From an uncultured Collinsella sp. (lineage in GTDB: Bacteria; Actinomycetota; Coriobacteriia; Coriobacteriales; Coriobacteriaceae), in assembly GCA_900552145.1 (NCBI GenBank), contig URYW01000031.1, forward strand, positions 1 through 19,257: a stretch of DNA of 19,257 nucleotides, in the 5' to 3' direction. Positions 13,617-19,257 of the stretch are shown here, piece by piece. Positions within the stretch are counted from its first letter, which is position 1; each line of letters opens with the position of its first letter. The position numbers and the translations under genes were made by a program. The notes beneath the pieces were generated by a model. The model ran no database searches and had not been told where the DNA came from. It saw nothing but the letters and a program-made list of their open reading frames with translations.

Positions 13617-13655
13617 ATAACAAAAGCCCCCGCGGCCGAAGCGGACCGCGGGGGC
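13617..13655 (-). terminator. Intrinsic terminator of the beta-glucoside PTS operon
   Basis: GCCCCCGCGG (13626-13635) and CCGCGGGGGC (13646-13655) form a perfect 10-bp stem, extended inside by CCG/CGG across a one-base bulge. On the minus strand it is followed by TTTTGTTATTT. It starts about 17 nt past the stop codon of the 6-phospho-beta-glucosidase gene. Confidence 0.92.
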
Positions 13656-13671
13656 AACAGACCTGCAAGAG

Positions 13672-15126
13672 TTAACTCAAGTCCTCGCCATTTGATGCAA
13701 TGACCTTTTGGTACCAGCAGAAGCTGTCCTTTCGGTAGCGATCGAACGTGCCTTTGCCCATATCATCGGCATCAACATAAACAAAGCCATAGCGCTTCTT
13801 CATCTGCCCCGTCGAGGCCGACACCAAATCGATACAGCCCCACGGCGTGTATCCCATCAGGTCAACACCGTCCTCGACAATTGCATCGCGCAGCGCAAGA
13901 ATATGCCTTCGCAGGTAATCAATATGATACGCATCGTGGACTTTGCCGTCTTCCAGCGCATCGAGTCCGCCCACACCGTTCTCGGCGATAAAGAGCGGAA
14001 GATGGTAACGATCGTGGTAGCCGGCAAGCGTCACGCGCAAACCCAGCGCATCGATCTGCCACTTCCAGGCAGTCTCTTTATCCTTGAGGTACGGATTGCG
14101 CAACGTCGGGAACACGTTGCCCTCCGCCTTCTCGGCGATCACCTGATCATCGGCGCACACCAAGCGCGAGCAATAGTACGAGAACGAGATGAAGTCGACC
14201 GTATGCTCTGCCAGATACTCCGTATCGCCCGGCTCAAAGGGCACGTGAACACCCTCTTTCTCGAGTGCACGCAGCTTCCAAGCAGGATAGGCGCCCGCAG
14301 CCATCACGTCTGTGTAGAAGTAGCGGCCGCGGTCCTCCTCATACGCAAGCCATACGTCCTCGGGCGCACAACGGTACGGATAGGTCGCACCGGCAGCGAC
14401 CATGCAACCCACCTTGTTTGCGGGATCGATCTTGTGCAGAATCTCGACAGCGCGAGCGCTCGCCATAAACATATGGTGCGAGAACGCCGCGGTCACGGCT
14501 GCACGGTCACGCTCATCCTCGAGCGTGACACCCGCGTTGAGATAGGACAGCGCCACGCTGTTGATCTCGTTGAACGTAAGCCAATAACGCACGAGGCCCT
14601 GGTACGCGCGTCCGACGGTCTCGACGTAGTGCGCATACCGCTCGATCATCTCTCGGCTTTGCCAGCCACCATAGCGCTCGACCAGAGCCAACGGATAGTC
14701 GTAGTGCGACAGCGTCACAAGCGGCTCGATTCCATGCTCGCGCAGCGCCTCGAATACCTGACGGTAAAACTCCAAGCCCTCGCCGTTGGGCTCGGTCTCC
14801 ATCCCTGTGGGAAAAATACGGCTCCAGCAAATTGAAAGACGCAGGCACTTAAAGCCCATCTCGGCAAAGAGCTCGACATCCTCGTGCCAATGATGGAAGA
14901 AGTCGTTGCCCCAGCGGCATGGATACAGCCTGTCCGGATCGTCCACGGGCTTTTGCCTGCCAAACATTACATCCCAGCGGTCGGAACCCTGTGGGATCAG
15001 GTCGGAGTGCGACATGCCGCGGCCGCCCTCGTTCCAGCCCCCTTCGGCCTGGTTGGCGGCGAGGGCACCACCCCACAAAAAGCCCTCGGGCATACCGGCG
15101 GCAGACGTTCTGTCAAAGTAACTCAT
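13672..15126 (-). CDS. bglA: 6-phospho-beta-glucosidase, glycoside hydrolase family 1
   Basis: A cytoplasmic enzyme of 484 aa that hydrolyses phosphorylated beta-glucosides (cellobiose-6-phosphate, salicin- or arbutin-6-phosphate type) to glucose-6-phosphate and glucose or aglycone. GH1 landmarks are GFLWGGALAANQAEGG near the N terminus, the acid/base E187 in LTFNEIN, and the nucleophile E382 in FIAENGVGG. The C-terminal STGQMKKRYGFVYVD segment holds the Ser/Lys/Tyr cluster that binds the sugar phosphate and separates this subfamily from plain beta-glucosidases. The length is normal. ATG 15126 is 1 nt past the EIIC stop; an in-frame ATG at 15138 is less likely because GAGG abuts it. It is the last gene of the PTS operon. 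B. subtilis uses a GH4 enzyme (LicH) at this place, so this is a functional analogue. Confidence 0.95.
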   Translation of the reverse strand: MSYFDRTSAAGMPEGFLWGGALAANQAEGGWNEGGRGMSHSDLIPQGSDRWDVMFGRQKPVDDPDRLYPCRWGNDFFHHWHEDVELFAEMGFKCLRLSICWSRIFPTGMETEPNGEGLEFYRQVFEALREHGIEPLVTLSHYDYPLALVERYGGWQSREMIERYAHYVETVGRAYQGLVRYWLTFNEINSVALSYLNAGVTLEDERDRAAVTAAFSHHMFMASARAVEILHKIDPANKVGCMVAAGATYPYRCAPEDVWLAYEEDRGRYFYTDVMAAGAYPAWKLRALEKEGVHVPFEPGDTEYLAEHTVDFISFSYYCSRLVCADDQVIAEKAEGNVFPTLRNPYLKDKETAWKWQIDALGLRVTLAGYHDRYHLPLFIAENGVGGLDALEDGKVHDAYHIDYLRRHILALRDAIVEDGVDLMGYTPWGCIDLVSASTGQMKKRYGFVYVDADDMGKGTFDRYRKDSFCWYQKVIASNGEDLS

Positions 15127-15127
15127 G

Positions 15128-16477
15128 CTACTCAGCATCCTCGGCAGAAGCTGCCGCGGCGTTCTCCTGCTCCTGAGCCAGGAGCTGGTTATCGTACACC
15201 TTAAAGAACGGGTACCAGACCACAGCCATGACCACGATCAAAACGATCGTAAACACCCAGATGCGCGGGTCGAGGCACTGGACAAAGCCCTGAACGAAGA
15301 TGGGGAACGTGCCGCTCACCAAGATGTAGAAGTTAGAGACAAGACCCAGTGAGACCGCACCCCAATACAGCAGGGCCGAGATCATGCCGCCTAGCACAAA
15401 CGGAATCATGAGGATCGGGTTGAAGATGATGGGCGCGCCGAAGATCGCGGGCTCGGAGATACGGAAGAAGCTCGGCACGATCGATGCCCTGCCAAATGCC
15501 TTGAGCTGCTGCGACTTTGCCCTAAACGCGCAGAGCGCCACAAAAGAGAACGTATTACCCGTGCCGCCGATGAGGTTGATGGCCAACGACATGAGCGCCG
15601 GGTGGAACTCAAGCGGCTGCCCGGCAGCATAGAGCGAGGCGTTGGCGGCAAAGGCGGCAAGCGTGACCGGGGCGGTGATGGGCATTACGATCATGTTGCC
15701 GTGGACGCCAAAGCACCAAAACAGCAGCGTCATGAAGCAGATAAGCAGTGCGCCGGGCACAGAGTCAACTGCGACGGAAAGCGGGGCAGCGAGCAGCTTC
15801 TCGATAACCGAGGGGATGGACAGCGCGGGATCGATCATCTGGATCAGCAGGTTGCCGCCAAAGAAGATGAGGATGTTGGCGAGCATAGGTACGATGGCGC
15901 CAAAGGTTTCGGACAAAAACGGCGGCACGCCATCGGGCATCTTGATGGTGATGCCCTTGGTCTGGCAGAAGCGCGTGACCTCGACGGAGACCAAGGCAAC
16001 GATGATGGCGGTAAACAGGCCCTGCGCACCCAGATAGGTGCAGGGGACCGCCTGGAGCACGGACTCGTCAGCAAGCTGGTAGTAGGACGACGGCGCCGCG
16101 GCGATCAGGAACATCACCAGCGAGGTCATGCCGGCGTTAAGCTTGGGCATCTTGTAGGTGCCCGCCAGGTTATAGGCGATTGCGAACGTCACGATCACCG
16201 ACAGTATGCCCATCGTCATGTTGAAGGGAATGAGCAGCGTGAGCTTATTGGCCGTGGCAAAATCGAGCCAAGGGCCAAAGACGGACCAGAACCCGCCCTG
16301 CGCCACCAGGTCGGCCGTGACCGGCGGGTTGGCGAGGATCATAAAGACGGCAGATACCAAGATGAAGCTGATCGCGCTCATAAAGCCCTTTTGCATGGAG
16401 GCAAAGTGGCGCTCGGTGCCGCAGAAATTGGCGATAGGGGTCAGTTTTTCCTGAAGCAGGGTCATGAACTTCTCCAT
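15128..16477 (-). CDS. celB: PTS lactose/cellobiose-family EIIC permease
   Basis: The membrane-spanning sugar channel of a PTS of the lactose/N,N'-diacetylchitobiose/beta-glucoside (Lac) family, 449 aa with about 10 hydrophobic segments. Conserved features include FGVHGNMIVMPI (the His-bearing loop), GGTGNTFSF, and SEPAIFGAP with the conserved Glu near the sugar site. It carries the disaccharide across the membrane while EIIB phosphorylates it. ATG 16477 has AGGAGG 6 nt upstream, and that ribosome binding site overlaps the stop of the EIIB gene (16487). The next gene begins 1 nt after its stop. The charged C-terminal tail is rich in Glu and Ala. The presence of 6-phospho-beta-glucosidase supports a beta-glucoside over lactose as substrate. 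Confidence 0.94.
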   Translation of the reverse strand: MEKFMTLLQEKLTPIANFCGTERHFASMQKGFMSAISFILVSAVFMILANPPVTADLVAQGGFWSVFGPWLDFATANKLTLLIPFNMTMGILSVIVTFAIAYNLAGTYKMPKLNAGMTSLVMFLIAAAPSSYYQLADESVLQAVPCTYLGAQGLFTAIIVALVSVEVTRFCQTKGITIKMPDGVPPFLSETFGAIVPMLANILIFFGGNLLIQMIDPALSIPSVIEKLLAAPLSVAVDSVPGALLICFMTLLFWCFGVHGNMIVMPITAPVTLAAFAANASLYAAGQPLEFHPALMSLAINLIGGTGNTFSFVALCAFRAKSQQLKAFGRASIVPSFFRISEPAIFGAPIIFNPILMIPFVLGGMISALLYWGAVSLGLVSNFYILVSGTFPIFVQGFVQCLDPRIWVFTIVLIVVMAVVWYPFFKVYDNQLLAQEQENAAAASAEDAE

Positions 16478-16486
16478 GGTTGCCTC

Positions 16487-16780
16487 CTAACCCAACAGCG
16501 ACTGGGCGAGTGCCAGCACGTTGGCGGCGTTGCCCATGCCGTAGTCCTGTGCGGGGATGACCGCGGTCGGCTTACCGCTCCCCTGCTTGACGGTGTTGAG
16601 CTGGTAGGACACCTGCGGCCCCAAGAGCAGCACGTCATAATTGGCGCACGTCTCCTGATACTCGCCGATACCCACCGCATCGATATCGAGCTCGATGCCG
16701 TTTTGCTCCGCATATTTCTCGAGTTTCTTCATCAGAATGCTTGTAGACAGACCAGCTGCGCAAACAAGAAGGATCTTCAT
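16487..16780 (-). CDS. celA: PTS lactose/cellobiose-family EIIB
   Basis: A 97-aa phosphocarrier that takes phosphate from EIIA and gives it to the sugar bound by EIIC. Cys7 in the P-loop VCAAGLSTSIL is the phosphorylated residue; MKILLV before it is the first beta strand, as in all Lac-type EIIB proteins. The middle segment YDVLLLGPQVSY is the second typical strand. The open frame reaches 16798, but ATG 16780 starts exactly at the fold and has AAGGG about 8 nt upstream. It lies 46 nt downstream of the EIIA gene and 9 nt upstream of the EIIC gene, so all are cotranscribed. Confidence 0.94.
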   Translation of the reverse strand: MKILLVCAAGLSTSILMKKLEKYAEQNGIELDIDAVGIGEYQETCANYDVLLLGPQVSYQLNTVKQGSGKPTAVIPAQDYGMGNAANVLALAQSLLG

Positions 16781-16826
16781 AAGGGATTCCCTTCGCATTG
16801 ATTGGTTGGATAGTCACCGCACGCCG

Positions 16827-17153
16827 CTAGGCGTTCTTGGTTGCAGTGCGCTCATACAGGCAGATCAGCTCCTGCACGAGCTCCTGAGCAAGCATGGAGC
16901 ACATGAGGTGGTCCTGAGCATGGACCAGCAACACATCCACCGACAGATGCTCGCCCGCTGCCTCAGTCGAAAGCAGCTGCGTTTGGATGTGGTGAGCCTT
17001 GATTCCCGCATCCTTTGACTGCTTCATGAGTTTGGCGGCGGCGTCAAAATCCCCCGCCTTTGCCTTTTCAAGGGCTTCGAAGGCAAGGCTGCGTGCCTCT
17101 CCCGCTGCAGCGACCAGCTGAAACGAAACCATCTCGGTTCCCTGATCGTCCAT
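16827..17153 (-). CDS. celC: PTS lactose/cellobiose-family EIIA
   Basis: A 108-aa all-helical EIIA protein that accepts phosphate from HPr and hands it to EIIB. The active site is LLVHAQDHLM, with H78 as phosphorylated residue, D81 as the buried trimer metal ligand, and H82. The first helix region contains AAAGEARSLAFEAL, typical for the family, which works as a trimer. ATG 17153 has GAGGAG 7 nt upstream. It is the first structural gene after the regulator. The 119-nt gap before it holds a dyad (17215-17241) that may be the regulator's site, so a separate inducible promoter here is likely. Confidence 0.94.
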   Translation of the reverse strand: MDDQGTEMVSFQLVAAAGEARSLAFEALEKAKAGDFDAAAKLMKQSKDAGIKAHHIQTQLLSTEAAGEHLSVDVLLVHAQDHLMCSMLAQELVQELICLYERTATKNA

Positions 17154-17187
17154 AACGGTCTCCTCTCCCGTGATGTTTGGTTTGTAC

Positions 17188-17241
17188 TTGAATATTCGAA
17201 ACGCCTATCTCCCGCCCGCAATCCTCGAGGTTTATTGCAGG
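17188..17241 (-). promoter_or_regulatory. Candidate operator/promoter region of the PTS genes
   Basis: On the minus strand CCTGCAAT (17241-17234) and ATTGCGGG (17222-17215) form an 8-bp inverted repeat (one G-T pair) around 11 nt that contain the palindrome CCTCGAGG. About 20 nt further lies TTCGAATATTCAA (17200-17188), built on GAATATTC. LicR-type activators bind inverted repeats upstream of the PTS genes, so the first dyad is the best candidate site. No clear -35/-10 pair is seen. Confidence 0.4.
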
Positions 17242-17272
17242 TAGACTGACAGGGTCATCGACAAAAGAAGTC

Positions 17273-19168
17273 TTAAGCCGTATGCGCTTGCACAAGCGCC
17301 ATCAGCTCATGCCAGGACCGGCGCTCGCGTAGGCGCTCGACCCCCTGGCGGTCCATAAAGATCTCGGCGAGCAGTGAGCTCAAGATCCGCGCCTCATCGC
17401 CGCCCGACCGGGCAAACGACACCATAAAGACGATATCGACCTCATGGCCGTATTCGTCCCAAAGAATGGGATGTTCGAGCAGGCCCACGGTAACAAAGGC
17501 CTCGGCGCTCAAGGGATGCATCCCATGGGGCATGGCTACCCCATTGCCAAACGAGGTGGCGCTCGCGCTCTCGCGCTCGGCGACCTCTTGGGCAAACTGG
17601 GCATCGACACGGCCGCTCTCGACGGCGCGCTCGGAGAGATATCGGAGAACGGCCTGCTTCGACGACGCCTCAACGCGGTTGAAGAACAGGGCACGGCTAA
17701 AGAAAGAGCTCACGGAGTCCGATTGCGCAGTGTCGTCGCTCAGCACCTTGCGGATAGCGTTGACATCGCTCGTCTCCAAGAAGAAATCGGCCTCGCGGAC
17801 GGGCACGGGCAACTTGACGTTGAGCGGCACCGTTGTGAACACGTAGTCGATATGCGAAAAATCGAACGTTCCCACGCGGGCGACATCGCATGTCTCAATC
17901 GAATCGATATACATGCCAAACTGCTTGCGGTACTGGTGCTCGAGCATACGGGCGCTTCCCGCTCCCGAGGCGCACACGATCAGGATGCGTTTGCGACGCG
18001 GCTGGTCGGCTTGCTGCTCGAGGGCCAGGGCAAATGCCATGGCGATGTAGCCGAGCTCTTCATCAGAGGGCTGGCTGCCAAAATGACGCTCGAGTACCTG
18101 CGAGGTGCCAGCTGCCATCGAATAGGCCAACGGAAACCTCGTCTTGATATCGGACAGCATGGGGTTATCCATATGCATGTGATATTCAAGGCGATAGCCC
18201 AGAGGGCCGATATGCCGAGCAAGGTTCATGCGAAGTTCAAGATCGCCGCTAAAGTCAAACCTAAACTCATCGTTGACCGCACGTACCATCTCGGAAGCAA
18301 TCTCCCACATCTCGTCCGAGATAACGGCAGAGCCCTTCTCGGGCACGCCCGTGCCCCTGCCGAGCAAATGGATTGCGATAAAGGCAACCTCTTCTCGGGG
18401 CATGCTCACGCCCAGGGCATCCTTGATGTTTGCGGCAATCTGGAAAGCCGCGGCGTATTCGCGCGTTCCCTCCAGTTTTTGAACGTCCGATTCTGCAGCT
18501 GGGACATAGCAGCCCTGCTCGATGCGGCCAAGAGCAATGTAAAGATGCATGATGAGATTGCGGGATGCCAGCGAGCTCACCGTGACGGGCGAGGCCGTCA
18601 GAGCATCGTCCACACATGCGGCGATGGCCCGCAGGCGCTCGGCGAGCTTTGCATCGTCGGTGTCGGGCAACACGGGCCTCACCAGCGAGGCCAGGCACAG
18701 GCGCCGCTGCGACTCCCCGCCCGCAACGCGGATTCCGTAGCGTGGGCGCTTTTCGAGCGTTAAGTCAAATTGGGCGAGTTTCTGCTCTACCAGACGCATG
18801 TCATTGGACAGAGTTCGCGCCGAAACGTAGAGTAAATCCGCATACTCCTCAATCGTCACCCACTGGGACCGCATGAGGAGGTCGTTAAGAAGGAAGGACA
18901 CACGGCCGTCGCGCGTATCAGGAATGCCCGGATGGGCCAGAGCCGCACCGTCTAGCAAGCGAGCAAGCTCATCTGCACGTGCAACATCGATACGATACTG
19001 CCCCTTGCTGCCAACGATGCGTGCAACCCCTGCAAGGTTGTCGTTTGCGCGATGGATATAGTTTCTCACGGCGCGCTCGCTTACCTCGAGACGCTTGGCA
19101 AGTACCGCGACAGCGACAGGCTGAGCGTCCTCGATCATATTTACAAGCTGCTTGACGCGAGCATCCAT
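17273..19168 (-). CDS. licR: LicR-like PRD-containing transcriptional activator
   Basis: A multidomain PTS-controlled regulator of 631 aa. From the N terminus: a winged HTH (about 1-60), a second Mga-like HTH (about 85-150), PRD1 (about 180-285), PRD2 (about 290-390), a BglG/Gat-type EIIB domain (about 392-475) and a mannitol/fructose-type EIIA domain (about 488-630). Phosphorylation residues seen are H208 and H267 (PRD1), H319 (PRD2), Cys399 in VCASGAGS and H548 in AMPHG. The second PRD2 histidine is replaced: spacing puts A378 (YIAMAFA) where H is expected. Two DNA-binding HTHs and the EIIB-EIIA tail mark a DNA-binding LicR/MtlR-type activator, not an RNA-binding BglG antiterminator. ATG 19168 has GGAGGAGG upstream. 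It probably activates the EIIA-EIIB-EIIC-glucosidase genes that follow. Confidence 0.93.
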   Translation of the reverse strand: MDARVKQLVNMIEDAQPVAVAVLAKRLEVSERAVRNYIHRANDNLAGVARIVGSKGQYRIDVARADELARLLDGAALAHPGIPDTRDGRVSFLLNDLLMRSQWVTIEEYADLLYVSARTLSNDMRLVEQKLAQFDLTLEKRPRYGIRVAGGESQRRLCLASLVRPVLPDTDDAKLAERLRAIAACVDDALTASPVTVSSLASRNLIMHLYIALGRIEQGCYVPAAESDVQKLEGTREYAAAFQIAANIKDALGVSMPREEVAFIAIHLLGRGTGVPEKGSAVISDEMWEIASEMVRAVNDEFRFDFSGDLELRMNLARHIGPLGYRLEYHMHMDNPMLSDIKTRFPLAYSMAAGTSQVLERHFGSQPSDEELGYIAMAFALALEQQADQPRRKRILIVCASGAGSARMLEHQYRKQFGMYIDSIETCDVARVGTFDFSHIDYVFTTVPLNVKLPVPVREADFFLETSDVNAIRKVLSDDTAQSDSVSSFFSRALFFNRVEASSKQAVLRYLSERAVESGRVDAQFAQEVAERESASATSFGNGVAMPHGMHPLSAEAFVTVGLLEHPILWDEYGHEVDIVFMVSFARSGGDEARILSSLLAEIFMDRQGVERLRERRSWHELMALVQAHTA

Positions 19169-19230
19169 GTCCTCCTCCTTTCCCTGCGTCTAGTCTAACG
19201 CGGTAAAGAATGACACTCCACGTCGCGCTC

Positions 19231-19248
19231 GTTCCGCCTACTCGGAAC
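19231..19248 (-). promoter_or_regulatory. Inverted repeat upstream of the regulator gene
   Basis: GTTCCG (19231-19236) and CGGAAC (19243-19248) form a perfect 6-bp dyad about 65 nt upstream of the licR-like start, near the window edge. It could be an operator or the end of an upstream hairpin. No terminator-like T-run is seen. The rest of 19169-19257 shows only the Shine-Dalgarno. Confidence 0.3.
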
Positions 19249-19257
19249 AGGTTGCGG

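Noticed and set aside
17154..17272. BglG-type RNA antiterminator site plus terminator before the PTS genes
   Set aside because: No stem followed by a U-tract is present in the gap, and the regulator has DNA-binding HTH domains rather than an RNA-binding CAT domain.
17444..18763. 439-codon + strand frame opposite the LicR-like regulator
   Set aside because: The minus strand frame shows six ordered domains with phosphorylation sites. The antisense product has none.

Overview
The window reads as ordinary high-GC bacterial chromosome and most resembles a gut Coriobacteriia genome of the Collinsella type (Actinomycetota). That placement is inferred from GC-rich codon use, LytS/LytTR two-component pairs with short cytoplasmic-type sensors, a UMF1 transporter, a PRD-regulated beta-glucoside PTS and compact intergenic regions. 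No marker gene proves it. Fourteen of the fifteen protein genes lie on the minus strand, so the natural reading direction is from high to low coordinates. The exception is a membrane-anchored C39-type peptidase at 12191-13225 (+). I see no rRNA, tRNA, CRISPR array, integrase or complete insertion sequence.

Right part, 19168 to 13672 (minus): a complete beta-glucoside (cellobiose/lichenan-type) module. A LicR-like PRD activator is followed after 119 nt by tightly packed genes for PTS EIIA, EIIB and EIIC and a GH1 6-phospho-beta-glucosidase. The PTS imports and phosphorylates the disaccharide, the glucosidase splits it, and the regulator senses PTS phosphorylation. A strong terminator at 13617-13655 closes the unit. 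Between it and the convergent C39 gene lies a 0.33-kb repeat island: two near-identical 25-nt direct repeats, three imperfect 62-bp tandem hairpin units, and a 10-bp sequence duplicated on both sides. It looks like a non-autonomous mobile or REP/MITE-like element.

Middle part, 11829 to 8969 (minus): an APC-family amino-acid-type permease followed by a cytoplasmic metal-dependent amidohydrolase. Both have strong ribosome binding sites, and the codons I read near the amidohydrolase start are those of a highly expressed gene. Together they look like an uptake-and-hydrolysis pair for an amide or dipeptide-like compound of unknown identity.

Left part, 8850 to 241 (minus): two paralogous LytS/LytTR sensor-regulator pairs (8850-6692 and 2938-806). 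Between them lie a zinc-dependent phospholipase C-family protein, a UMF1 transporter and a family 2-type glycosyltransferase. The glycosyltransferase overlaps the second kinase by 4 nt (ATGA), giving a glycosyltransferase-kinase-regulator operon. In both systems a hairpin with a U-rich tail lies a few tens of bases before the first start codon. It may be only the upstream terminator, or it may act as a leader attenuator. A YfcE-like metallophosphoesterase with its own terminator follows at the left edge.

No system here is clearly undescribed. The most interesting leads are the repeat island, the glycosyltransferase coupled to a LytTR system that has a close paralogue 5 kb away, the PRD regulator lacking one conserved histidine, and the uncharacterised permease/amidohydrolase pair.
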